A stretch of DNA of 64,000 nucleotides from Belnapia sp. F-4-1. GTDB lineage: Bacteria > Pseudomonadota > Alphaproteobacteria > Acetobacterales > Acetobacteraceae. This document shows positions 1 to 8,696 of this stretch, one piece after another. Made by a program: the position numbers and the translations under genes. The stretch's first letter is position 1. Each line of letters starts with the position of its first letter. The stretch is taken from positions 3,699,019-3,763,018 of the forward strand of contig NZ_KN676113.1 in assembly GCF_000802185.1 (NCBI RefSeq), given 5' to 3'. Under the pieces are notes generated by a model. The model saw only the letters and a list, made by a program, of their open reading frames with translations, searched no databases and was not told the origin of the DNA.

Positions 1-1036
<1,036 letters not shown>

Positions 1037-1115
1037 GGGCAGGACTTTCGTTGCGTTAACAAACTATATGCACAACGGAACGACGTGGCGCAACCCCGGC
1101 GAGTCGGGCGACACC

Positions 1116-1123
1116 GTTTGGCA
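1116..1123. repeat. 8-bp direct repeat GTTTGGCA, left flank of IS6 copy 1
   Basis: The eight bases GTTTGGCA directly abut the left inverted repeat of IS copy 1 and recur directly right of that copy (2105-2112). Eight bases is the target duplication expected for the IS6 family. The same octamer also follows IS copy 2 (12577-12584) but does not precede it. Confidence 0.85.
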
Positions 1124-2104
1124 GGTTCTGTCAGGCTTCGCGCCAAAGGTACCTGGCTTGGCCGTCCGCGCAGCCACGGGTAGGTTACTGGCCTGCTGAC
1201 GGCTGGCCTGGGACTTGGCAATGGAATGCTTCTGCTGCGGTTCGACTGCCGTCACCGAGCGGCCGGACCGTACTGCGCGGGGGTACCGCCGGGTTCGCTG
1301 CCGAGACTGCGGCAAGCAGATCAACGAGCGCAGCGCTGGGCCGCTGAACCACACGCAGTACCCATCCGACGTCATCGCCCTAGTGGTGCTGTGGCGGCTT
1401 CGCTACCGCCTGACCCTGCGCGACTTAGCCGAGATGTTTCTCCAGCGCGGCATCGTGTTCAGCCATGAAGCTGTTCGTGACTGGGAGGCGAAGCTCGCAC
1501 CGAGGCTGGCTGATGAGGTCCGCCGACGCCGGCACGGCAAGGGCGGCGCTTGTGGCCGACGCTGGCACGTGGATGAAACCTACCTGAAAGTGGGTGGCGG
1601 CTGGGCCTACCTGTACCGAGCCATCGACCGCGACGGCAATCTTGTCGACACCATGCTGAGTGAGCACCGCGACATGGCGGCGGCCCAAGCCTTCTTTCGC
1701 TCGGCAAGGTCGGTCACCGGCCAAGCCCCCGACCAGGTCACCACGGACGGGCACGGCTCCTACCCACGCGCGATCCGATCAACGCTCGGCCGGAGGGTCG
1801 TCCATCGCAACAGCGCCTATAAGAACAACAGACTGGAACAAGATCATCGGGGCGTTAAAGGCCGCATACGATGTATGCGTGGCTTCAAGAGCTTCGATGC
1901 GGCGAGGCGGTTCTGCAAAAGCTTCGACGAATTGCGCAACTTCCTTCGTCCCTGCACCCGCCACAACCAATACGTCTCTGCCCGCCGCCGTCGCCTGCTT
2001 CACCTCCGTCGTGCCACCACTGCGCTCGCTATTCTGGGCGCGGCGTAACCAAAACCCGGCCACCACCTCGCGTCGTCATGGTTGGCGCGAATGCTGACAG
2101 AACC
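1124..2104 (+). mobile_element. IS6-family insertion sequence, copy 1 (981 bp)
   Basis: Boundaries come from three observations. The segment matches 11596-12576 base for base wherever compared. Its ends are imperfect inverted repeats of about 20 bp (left GGTTCTGTCAGGCTTCGCGC; the right end reads GGTTCTGTCAGCATTCGCGC on the minus strand). It is flanked on both sides by GTTTGGCA. It encodes a single DDE transposase on the plus strand. Identity of the two copies implies recent transposition or recombination. Confidence 0.93.
1221..2048 (+). CDS. IS6-family DDE transposase (copy 1)
   Basis: This protein of about 275 residues catalyses replicative transposition of the element that carries it. An N-terminal zinc-ribbon with two CxxC pairs (FCC and RDC regions, first 35 residues) is followed by a helix-turn-helix region (LTLRDLAEMFLQRGI) and the DDE core. 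The core acidic residues sit in HVDETY, TTDGHGSY and RLEQDH, the IS26-like signature. I start at the ATG at 1221; a TTG two codons upstream is also in frame. The protein is identical to the product of copy 2 and appears intact and functional. Confidence 0.93.
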   Translation: MECFCCGSTAVTERPDRTARGYRRVRCRDCGKQINERSAGPLNHTQYPSDVIALVVLWRLRYRLTLRDLAEMFLQRGIVFSHEAVRDWEAKLAPRLADEVRRRRHGKGGACGRRWHVDETYLKVGGGWAYLYRAIDRDGNLVDTMLSEHRDMAAAQAFFRSARSVTGQAPDQVTTDGHGSYPRAIRSTLGRRVVHRNSAYKNNRLEQDHRGVKGRIRCMRGFKSFDAARRFCKSFDELRNFLRPCTRHNQYVSARRRRLLHLRRATTALAILGAA

Positions 2105-2414
2105 GTTTGGCAGGTGGCGGCACTTCGCGGCCTCGCTTGGCCTAACCCCGAAGCCGCACTCGAGTGGCGGTAAGGAGCGCCTGGGCCGGATCTCCCGGCA
2201 GGGCAACTCCATGTTGCGCCGGCTGCTGGTTCTCGGCGCCACCAGTCGTCTACGCAATGCCCGGCGCAACCCGGAGGCCTCGGACTGGGCCACGCGCCTG
2301 CTGGCCCGGCGACCCTTCAAGGTCGCGGCTGTGGCATTGGCCAACAAGATGGCCCGCATCGCCTGGGCCTTGCTGGCTAGGGGAGGGACCTACACAGCAT
2401 CCACAGCCGCCTAG
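2105..2414 (+). pseudogene. IS110-family transposase, C-terminal remnant
   Basis: Directly after IS6 copy 1 an open frame reads FGRWRHFAASLGLTP, then SSGGKERLGRIS and VALANKMARIAWALL, ending at the TAG at 2412-2414. This is the C-terminal transposase_20 domain of IS110/IS1111 transposases, about 100 residues. The N-terminal RuvC-like catalytic domain is absent: the sequence left of the IS6 element does not continue it. It is therefore a dead fragment. The first 17 bp (2105-2121) recur right of IS6 copy 2. Confidence 0.8.
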
Positions 2415-2780
2415 GCGGTTGCGTCCGAGCTCGCCGGGCGCCGCGCCCGGCGGGGGCCAAGGTGCCAAAGCGACGATGACAGCGAGAGACCGGTGAGCCG
2501 GTGACGAGACAGGCCGTTTATCGCAATGCGCTCCCGAGCGCGCTCGCATGATTGCCCCTCGTTCCGCGCAGCTCATCAGGGCCCGCGGCCAGACCGGCCG
2601 CATCAGAGGCCGGACACATGACCGCACCCGTGCTCTCAATGCCAACGCTGCAGATTCGCCTTGACCCGCAGGGGGCATCCACACATGCGATAAGCCCCGC
2701 TTACCGCAAATGATCCAGGGCTTGCCGCAATCGCGGCAAACCGCCAGACTCCAGGCCTGACCGGGGGCGGGTAGGGGGCT
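2415..2780. other. Non-coding stretch: probable IS110 3' end and leader of the integrase
   Basis: I find no convincing gene in these 366 bases. The first part probably holds the untranslated 3' end of the IS110 remnant. The last 30 bases are purine-rich (GGGTAGGGGGCT just before the integrase ATG) and could provide its ribosome binding site. Confidence 0.5.
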
Positions 2781-3794
2781 ATGAGCAAGGCGGAGAGTGC
2801 GGCGGCGGCCGAAGCCGGACTGCCGGCGGTGGTGCCCGAGCCGGGCAGGGGCCTCGCCCCGATCGGCGCCGCGGCGCTGGCCGTCGCCCAGGCCTATGCC
2901 CGGGAGGCGCTCGCGCCCGAAACGCTTCGCGCCTATGCCGCCGACTGGGCGCATTTCTGCGGCTGGTGCAGCGAGACCGGCTGCCCTCCGCTGCCGGCCG
3001 AGCCGGCAGCCGTCGCCGCCTATCTCGCCTCGCTCGCCGGCCTGTACTCCCGCTCGCTGCTCGAGCGCCGGCTCGCCGCCATTGGCCAGCAGCACCGCCT
3101 CCGCGGCCTCGACTGGTCGGCCGGGCACCCGGCCATCCGCACCACGCTCCGCGGCATCTACCGCCGGCATGGCAGCCGCCGGCGCCAGGCCGCGGCGCTG
3201 ACCTCGGCCGAGCTGCGCAAACTGGTCGCCGCCTGTGGTGGCGATCTGGCCGGCCTGCGCGATCGCGCCCTGCTGTTGCTGGGCTTTGCCGGGGCGCTGC
3301 GGCGGTCCGAGCTCGTCGGCATCGACCGTGAGCACCTGCGCTTCACCGGCGAGGGGCTCCGCCTGACGCTGCCCTCCTCCAAGACCGATCAGGAGGGCAA
3401 GGGGACCGAGCTCGGCATCACCCGCGGCAAGCGGGCCGAGACCTGCCCGGTGCGGACGCTCGAGGCTTGGCTGGGTGCCTCGGCCTGCGACTATGGCCCG
3501 GTGTTTCGCAAGGTCGACCGCTGGGGCAACATCGAGCATGCCCGACTCAGCGGCGAGGCGATCCGCACCATCCTCAAAGGCCGGGCCAAGGCGGCCGGGA
3601 TCACGGTGCACAGCACCGAGCGGCTATCGCCCCACGGCCTGCGGGCGGGCTTCGTCACCGAGGCCTACATGGCTGGTGCCCGAGATGAGCAGGTGATGGA
3701 CCACACCCGGCACCGCGACCTCAAGACCATGCGCGGCTATGTCCGCCGGGCCAAGCTGGTCACCGAGAGCGCCAGCAAGCTGCTCGACCTGTGA
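2781..3794 (+). CDS. Tyrosine-type site-specific recombinase/integrase
   Basis: A protein of 337 residues with the two-domain layout of phage-integrase-family recombinases. An N-terminal SAM-like core-binding domain (roughly residues 35-130) precedes a catalytic domain. Catalytic residues visible: Arg in ALRRSEL (about 174), Lys in SSKTDQ (about 201), His-x-x-Arg in SPHGLRAGF (285/288), His in DHTRHRDL (about 311) and the nucleophilic Tyr in MRGYVRR (about 320). It should cut and rejoin DNA by a 3'-phosphotyrosine intermediate. Its TGA overlaps the GTG start of the next gene (GTGA), so it is the first gene of a coupled trio with an unknown protein and a ScpA homologue. No attachment site was identified nearby. 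Confidence 0.9.
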   Translation: MSKAESAAAAEAGLPAVVPEPGRGLAPIGAAALAVAQAYAREALAPETLRAYAADWAHFCGWCSETGCPPLPAEPAAVAAYLASLAGLYSRSLLERRLAAIGQQHRLRGLDWSAGHPAIRTTLRGIYRRHGSRRRQAAALTSAELRKLVAACGGDLAGLRDRALLLLGFAGALRRSELVGIDREHLRFTGEGLRLTLPSSKTDQEGKGTELGITRGKRAETCPVRTLEAWLGASACDYGPVFRKVDRWGNIEHARLSGEAIRTILKGRAKAAGITVHSTERLSPHGLRAGFVTEAYMAGARDEQVMDHTRHRDLKTMRGYVRRAKLVTESASKLLDL

Positions 3795-4453
3795 CCAGGG
3801 CCCAAGATAGGAAGAGGCTGCCGGAGTTGGGTGGCGGGGCCGGGGAAGGGGCTAGTGCCCTGCCATCCGAGGTGCTGGCGCCGGCGCATACCGACTGGCT
3901 GTACCACCACCTCCGCGTCACCGGCGATCCGGCCGAGGTCGCGGCCTTCCGCCAAGCTGCGGCCGGGGCTGGGGTTATCCCCTGGCAGCACAGCCTCGGC
4001 CGGGCCGAGGAGGACTGGTTCCATCTGCTGGTCGCACCACCGCCGCCGCTCGCCCGCAGTCTGAGCCTCGAGGGCGCCCGCATCTTGGCCGGCCAGCTGC
4101 GGGCGGCAGCCGAGGAGCGGCTGCGGCTGGTGGCGGAGCGCTCGGGCGAGAGCCGAGCCTGCCCGCTCGACCTGCACCGGCTGCTGCCGGTGCCGGAGAG
4201 GGTGCTGCGGCTTGGGCCGGAGCATCCGGAGGCGCGGGCCTGGCTGTGGGCCCATTGGGGCACGACCGAGGCGCTGCGCCATGCGGTCGAGCTGCCGGTG
4301 CCAAAGCGCGGGCAGCCAGCCAAGCGCGACCCTGGCTTGCTGTGGCTGGGCTTCTGGTCGGCCGATTGGACGCCCTGGCCGGCGCTCCGGCAGCTGCGCG
4401 CGCGCTGGCCCGGGCTGCTGCTGGCAGTGCAGCCACACTACCATGACCCCTGA
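3791..4453 (+). CDS. Unknown protein coupled to integrase and ScpA-like gene
   Basis: 220 residues, starting at a GTG that overlaps the integrase stop, and overlapping the next gene by 11 bp. I do not recognise the family. It is rich in Trp, Arg and Ala, with no signal peptide or membrane segment. A region around EEDWFHLLVAPPPP precedes a helical stretch (residues about 90-125) and a Trp-rich C-terminus (LGFWSADWTPWPALRQL). Both overlaps argue that it is co-translated with, and may function with, the recombinase and the ScpA homologue. GC-rich third codon positions support a real gene. Confidence 0.75.
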   Translation: MTRAQDRKRLPELGGGAGEGASALPSEVLAPAHTDWLYHHLRVTGDPAEVAAFRQAAAGAGVIPWQHSLGRAEEDWFHLLVAPPPPLARSLSLEGARILAGQLRAAAEERLRLVAERSGESRACPLDLHRLLPVPERVLRLGPEHPEARAWLWAHWGTTEALRHAVELPVPKRGQPAKRDPGLLWLGFWSADWTPWPALRQLRARWPGLLLAVQPHYHDP

Positions 4454-5306
4454 GGTGGACAGCGCCGAGGCCTTCCTCGACGCCACCCCGGCCGCGGTCG
4501 GCAACAGCGGCGCGCCAGCGCTGCGGCTCGGGGCCTATGAGGGCCCGCTCGACCTGCTGCTGGAGCTCGCGCGGGCGCAGCGGGTCGATCTGGCGCAGAT
4601 CTCGATCGCCACCCTGGCCGAGCAATTCGAGGCCGTGGTCGCGGCGGCGATCGAGAGCCGGACAGTGCCGCTGCCGCGGCTGGCGGACTGGTTGATCATG
4701 GCGGCCTGGCTGACGCTGCTGCGCTCGCGCCTGCTACTGCCGGCCGCGACGGCGGAAAGCGCCGAGGCCGAGCGCGAGGCAGAGGGGTTGCGCCGGCAGC
4801 TGGCTGACCGGAAGTGGGCGAGCCGGCTGGCGGACTGGCTGGAGCGGCGACCACAGCTGGGGCGGCAGGTGTTTGCACGCGGCGTGGCGGAGCCTGACCC
4901 TGCCATTATCGGTGCACCGCCGCTGGCGGACACGGCGGAGCTGCTGCGGGCCTGCCTGCGGCTGCTGGTGCTGCCGCACCGCGACCGGGTATACCGGCCA
5001 CGGCCGCCGACGCTGTGGCGGGTGCTGGATGCGCTGGAGCGGATGCGCGAGCTGCTGCCGACGGTGGGCGAGGGGGCTAATCTCACCGCGTTCCTGCCAC
5101 CGCTGTCCGAGACGCGAACGCAATCAGCGCTCCAGCGACGGGCAGCGCTGGCGACCACGTTCATGGCCGGGCTGGAGCTGGGCCGAGATGGCGTAGTTAT
5201 ACTGGACCAGTTGGAGCCCTTTTGTGTTGTGGTTGTTCGCGCTGAGCCAACTTTCGTCGCGTCAAATTCGTTGCGCTACGAAGGAGTGGGCGACCGCCAA
5301 GCCTGA
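4443..5306 (+). CDS. ScpA-like segregation/condensation protein (kleisin), altered C-terminal tail
   Basis: The ATG at 4443 overlaps the upstream stop by 11 bp; a further in-frame extension upstream would lie inside the previous gene. The N-terminus has the ScpA signature LGAYEGPLDLLLELARAQRVDL, which binds the SMC head, followed by ADWLIMAAWLTLLRSRLLLP. The end region LATTFMAGLELGRDGVVILDQ corresponds to the C-terminal winged helix. ScpA is the kleisin of the SMC-ScpAB chromosome-organising complex. No scpB follows. After about EPFCVVVV the reading continues into sequence unlike ScpA and stops at 5306, beside a remnant of an unrelated gene, so the original 3' end was probably replaced by a deletion. 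This is likely a mobile-element-borne paralogue and not the housekeeping scpA. Confidence 0.8.
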   Translation: MTPEVDSAEAFLDATPAAVGNSGAPALRLGAYEGPLDLLLELARAQRVDLAQISIATLAEQFEAVVAAAIESRTVPLPRLADWLIMAAWLTLLRSRLLLPAATAESAEAEREAEGLRRQLADRKWASRLADWLERRPQLGRQVFARGVAEPDPAIIGAPPLADTAELLRACLRLLVLPHRDRVYRPRPPTLWRVLDALERMRELLPTVGEGANLTAFLPPLSETRTQSALQRRAALATTFMAGLELGRDGVVILDQLEPFCVVVVRAEPTFVASNSLRYEGVGDRQA

Positions 5307-5309
5307 CCA

Positions 5310-5555
5310 TCAGCCGCTTTCGGCCAAGGATCGGACCGCGACCAGGCTGGTATCATCGACAGCAGGCTCGCAGTCTTCGGCCGCGCCTACGCCGCGGAGC
5401 CCGACGAACTGGTTCGGTGGCTGACGCGCGACGAGGCGATCCGTAAGGCGGGTACGCTCCTGCTCACCGTGCCGGACCAGCTCGGTGTCGCCTACAACGC
5501 CCATGTTATCGGAGCGCTCCTAAGACGGGTCGTGCTCCCTCTCGTCTGGCGCTGA
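5310..5555 (+). pseudogene. Luciferase-like (LLM class) flavin oxidoreductase, C-terminal remnant
   Basis: A plus-strand frame ending at the TGA at 5553 reads RLAVFGRAYAAEPDELV, then TLLLTVPDQLGVAYNAHVI and LVWR. This matches the C-terminal end of luciferase-like flavin-dependent monooxygenases (typically TLLLTVPNQLGVDYNAH). Only about 75 residues remain; the flavin-binding barrel is missing and no start codon is plausible. The fragment abuts the altered tail of the ScpA-like gene, which suggests a deletion joined the two. Confidence 0.7.
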
Positions 5556-5566
5556 GCTGAGCGCAG

Positions 5567-6634
5567 TCAGCCTTCCCCGGCGCCCGAGCGGACCTGGCGG
5601 TAGAGCTGCTCGCAGCGGTCGAGCATCATATCTCGCGTAAACAGCCGCGCGGCCCGCTCATGCACTACGCTCCGGGGGATGGCTATGGCCGAGCGGATCG
5701 CCTGGGCCAGCGTCTTGGCATCCTGGCCCGATGCGAAGGCGCCGGCCTCGGCGATGACCTCGCGTGCCGCGCCCATCTCGAGGCTCGCCACCGGCACTCC
5801 ACAGGCCATCGCCTCTACGGCGACCAGCCCGAAGGGCTCGTCCCAGCACGGGGTGAACAGGAAGACCGAGGCGCGTCCCAGTTCCGCAGCGAGGGCGGCG
5901 CTCCGGATATGCCCGCCGTAGCGGATCGGCCCGCCCAGCAACGGCGCCACCGCCTCCTCCCAATAGACTGGCTCCTCGATGGTGCCGAAGATGGTCAGCG
6001 GCAGGCCGGCGCGCCGGGCTGCCTCGACCGCCAGATGCGTGCCCTTGTTCGGCGTGATGCGTCCGCACCACACGGCGCTGCCGTCGCCCCGCTCCTGGTA
6101 GGGCCAAGCCGCGAGGTCGATGCCGTTGTGGAGCACCGAAACCTCCGCCGGCACTTCCTCCGGCCACCATGCCTTCCTCTGGCTGGCCGAGGTGACGGTG
6201 ATCCGGTGGGACGGGCCGGCGCTGTCCTGCACGAACCAGCGCAGGGCGTCGAAGGGCGGGACATGCAGCGAGGTCACGGTCGGCACGCCGCCGTCCCGCG
6301 GCCATCGCAGCGGGAAGCGATGCAGGCTGTTGTTGTGCACCACATCAAAGCCGCCGGCGGCGATCCGCTCGCCCGCCGCGGCGAAGCCGGCATCGACATG
6401 CGCGATCAGCGGGGCGCTGCCGCGATGCTCGGCCCAGGGAAAGACCTTCTCATAATGCTCGGCCAATACCGGGTCGATGGCGAAGCGCGGGTCGCTGTCG
6501 CCGGCAGCGAAGAGCACGACGTCATGGCCACGCGCCTGCAGCCCGGCGACGAGATGCCAAGCATGGGCTTCCATCCCGCCCATGAAGGGCTCGGCGATCG
6601 GCTGACGGACATGCGCGAGGACGGCGATCCTCAT
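5567..6634 (-). CDS. GT4-family glycosyltransferase
   Basis: 355 residues from the ATG at 6632-6634 (MRIAVLAHVRQPIAEPF), a typical retaining GT-B glycosyltransferase start. Features in order: N-terminal acceptor domain with GGMEAHAWHLVAGL, linker HNGIDLAAWPY, a donor domain with CGRITPNKGTHLAVEAA, and the nucleotide-sugar site CWDEPFGLVAVEAMACGVPV, which carries the E-x7-E motif. Its start overlaps the stop of the upstream GT2 gene by 4 bp (ATGA). It is the last gene of the operon headed by sucrose-phosphate synthase. Acceptor and donor cannot be read from sequence; an open frame extends upstream of this ATG but lies inside the GT2 gene. Confidence 0.9.
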   Translation of the reverse strand: MRIAVLAHVRQPIAEPFMGGMEAHAWHLVAGLQARGHDVVLFAAGDSDPRFAIDPVLAEHYEKVFPWAEHRGSAPLIAHVDAGFAAAGERIAAGGFDVVHNNSLHRFPLRWPRDGGVPTVTSLHVPPFDALRWFVQDSAGPSHRITVTSASQRKAWWPEEVPAEVSVLHNGIDLAAWPYQERGDGSAVWCGRITPNKGTHLAVEAARRAGLPLTIFGTIEEPVYWEEAVAPLLGGPIRYGGHIRSAALAAELGRASVFLFTPCWDEPFGLVAVEAMACGVPVASLEMGAAREVIAEAGAFASGQDAKTLAQAIRSAIAIPRSVVHERAARLFTRDMMLDRCEQLYRQVRSGAGEG

Positions 6635-7554
6635 GATGCGGCGCGGGTGAGGCCGGCGCCCTGCTCCTCCAGGATGCGGATGACGCTGGCCGTGTTGGCA
6701 TAGGGCTGGTGGCTCTGCTGCCCGGTCAGCGTGAAGTCCTCCGCCGTCGGGCGGCGCAGGATGCGGATGGGCCGCCCGGGCGCGTCGTCGATCAGCCCCA
6801 TCAGGCGGAAGGCGTGCAGCCAGTGCCCCATGGTTCGGTAGCCCCATTTCGCCTCGAAGAGCTGCGCGTTGCGCACCACGCTGTCGAGGTGATGGACCGG
6901 CGGCATGTGGTGGGGGTGGTACTGATGGTAGACTAGTCCGCCCTTCGTCCAGGCGATCGGGATGCCCCGGCTGTCGAGCAGCTTGCCGAAGTCGGTGTCC
7001 TCGCCGCCATAGCCGACATAGCGCTCGTCAAAGCCGCCCGCGGCGAGGAAGGTCTCGCGCCGCATGGCAAAGTTCAGCGACCAGAAGCACCGGTAGTCGG
7101 CGCAGCGCTCGATGCCGGCGGGCGGCGGGCCGCGCCGGTCGGAGTGCCGGACGGCCTTGGCGGCGAAGCTGTCGAAGCGCAGCCCGTCTGCGGTCGCCCC
7201 ACCGGGCAGGTACATGACCTCGCCCATCAGCAGCCCGTCGAAGGCGCCGAGTTCCCGGGTGTAGTCGGCGATCAGATCCGGCGCGGGGATGCAGTCGGCG
7301 TCAAGGAAGATCAGCGCCTGCCCCGTCGCCGCCCGCGCCGCGGCATTGCGCGCGGCGGCCAGCGGCAGCGACCCAGCCTCGATCATCACCTGCCGTACCG
7401 GGAAGGGCGCCTCCGGCAGGTGATAGCGGGCCTCCTGCATGACCGCGACGATCAGCTCGGATGGCGGCTCCGCCTGGTGGCAAAGGCCGAGCACGAGGTT
7501 GTCGAGATGCGCCGGCCGTCCCCCGGCCAGCGTCACAACCGATGCAGGCATCAT
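6631..7554 (-). CDS. GT2-family glycosyltransferase
   Basis: 307 residues; inverting GT-A fold. The N-terminal SVVTLAGGRPAHLDNLVLGL is a nucleotide-binding strand-loop, the DXD-type metal site is LIFLDADCIPAP (about residue 95), and the C-terminal galactosyltransferase-like part has FDERYVGYGGEDTDFGKLL with the acidic ED catalytic area. The start ATG (7552-7554, or the adjacent one at 7549) overlaps the stop of the upstream glycosyltransferase, and its stop overlaps the downstream GT4 start. It belongs to a four-gene glycan operon. Substrates unknown. Confidence 0.88.
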   Translation of the reverse strand: MMPASVVTLAGGRPAHLDNLVLGLCHQAEPPSELIVAVMQEARYHLPEAPFPVRQVMIEAGSLPLAAARNAAARAATGQALIFLDADCIPAPDLIADYTRELGAFDGLLMGEVMYLPGGATADGLRFDSFAAKAVRHSDRRGPPPAGIERCADYRCFWSLNFAMRRETFLAAGGFDERYVGYGGEDTDFGKLLDSRGIPIAWTKGGLVYHQYHPHHMPPVHHLDSVVRNAQLFEAKWGYRTMGHWLHAFRLMGLIDDAPGRPIRILRRPTAEDFTLTGQQSHQPYANTASVIRILEEQGAGLTRAAS

Positions 7555-8696
7555 GCGTCTTCAGGCTCCGAACGGCGGTGGGGATGATGTGGCGCGGGCT
7601 CCGACCAGAGCTCCTCGGCAAGCCGCTCGAGCCAGGCGGCGGCCTTGCCGGCCGCGTCGTCCTCGATCAGCCCGCGCTGTGCGAGGGGGCGGTGATCGGC
7701 CAGGGTCTCGGCCAGGGCCTGCTGCCAGGCGCCGGCAGAGGAGGGCAGGTGCAGCCTCACGGTGGCGACGCCGGCGGCGGCCAGGGCCTCGGCCTTGCGG
7801 TGCTGCTCGTCGAAGTACCGCCATTCGGGAATAGCGAGCCAGGGCCGGCCGGCCGCCAGGATCTGCTGGCAGGTGGTGTTGCCCGTGGAGGCGACCACGA
7901 TGTCGGCCGCGGCGATATGGTCGGCGACGGTGTCGACCCAGCCGCGATGCTCGAGATTCGTCGGCTCCGTGGCGTGCCAGTCGCGCTCGATCCGCCCGAT
8001 GGTGACCCAGCGCGCCGCCGGGCGGCTCCGCGCGCCGACCGCGATGGGGCCCTGGCTGAAGCCGTTGCCGCCGCCGCCAGCCAGGACCAGGACCATCTCC
8101 TCCTCGGCCCCGATGCCGATGCGCCGACGCGCCGCCTGCTTCTCGGCGACGGACGCATCGATGCCGAGCCCGCCAGCGAAGCAGGTCCTGGCCCGCATCG
8201 CCATCGGCCATTCGGGCTGCGCCAGCCCGGCGTGGAAGGGTGCCAGCAGCCCGGCGGCCCCGTCATAGGCGGCGCGGTGACCGGCATCGCCGCGGTCGCC
8301 GTGCTGCAGCACCTTGACATGGGGGACGCTGCAGATGCGCGACAGCTGCGCGATCTCGGCCGAGACGTCGCAGATCATCAGGGCCGGGTCGGCCCGGTCG
8401 AACCATTGGGTCATGCTCGCCATGGCCCGCCGGATGCCTGGCCATCCGAGCGGCGCGCAGTGCAGCGTCTCGGGCGTCGGGATATGGTCCATGCCCAAGG
8501 CCTCGTCCCCGCGCGCCTCGAACAGCGAAGGAATTGTCTCGATTCGTGCGCTCACCGGCAGGCTTGAGAAGATATCGTCGCGGGCACAGAAAATCGTCAG
8601 CGGCCGGTCGGCGGGCAGCGCGGCGGCGATCCTTGCGCAGCGCTCGGCATGGCCGCGTCCCTGGTGGTGGACGAAATAGCCGAAGGGACGCTTCAT
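7551..8696 (-). CDS. MurG-like (GT-B) glycosyltransferase
   Basis: 381 residues from the ATG at 8694-8696 (MKRPFGYFVHHQGRGHAERC). The HHQGRGHAER start resembles the glycine/histidine loop of MurG/UGT-type enzymes (GHxxR). The C-terminal domain has LVLAGGGGNGFSQGP and the donor-binding ASTGNTTCQQILAAGRPWLAIPE followed by FDEQHRKAEAL, the usual UDP-sugar pocket. It overlaps its neighbours by 4 bp on both sides. No membrane segment is obvious, so it probably acts in the cytoplasm or at the inner face of the membrane. A longer open frame upstream lies inside the sucrose-phosphate synthase gene and is not used. Confidence 0.85.
   Translation of the reverse strand: MKRPFGYFVHHQGRGHAERCARIAAALPADRPLTIFCARDDIFSSLPVSARIETIPSLFEARGDEALGMDHIPTPETLHCAPLGWPGIRRAMASMTQWFDRADPALMICDVSAEIAQLSRICSVPHVKVLQHGDRGDAGHRAAYDGAAGLLAPFHAGLAQPEWPMAMRARTCFAGGLGIDASVAEKQAARRRIGIGAEEEMVLVLAGGGGNGFSQGPIAVGARSRPAARWVTIGRIERDWHATEPTNLEHRGWVDTVADHIAAADIVVASTGNTTCQQILAAGRPWLAIPEWRYFDEQHRKAEALAAAGVATVRLHLPSSAGAWQQALAETLADHRPLAQRGLIEDDAAGKAAAWLERLAEELWSEPAPHHPHRRSEPEDA

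Noticed and set aside
4443-5306. Treating the ScpA-like gene as the housekeeping scpA
   Set aside because: It is coupled to an integrase on an IS-bounded island, lacks scpB, and has an altered tail.
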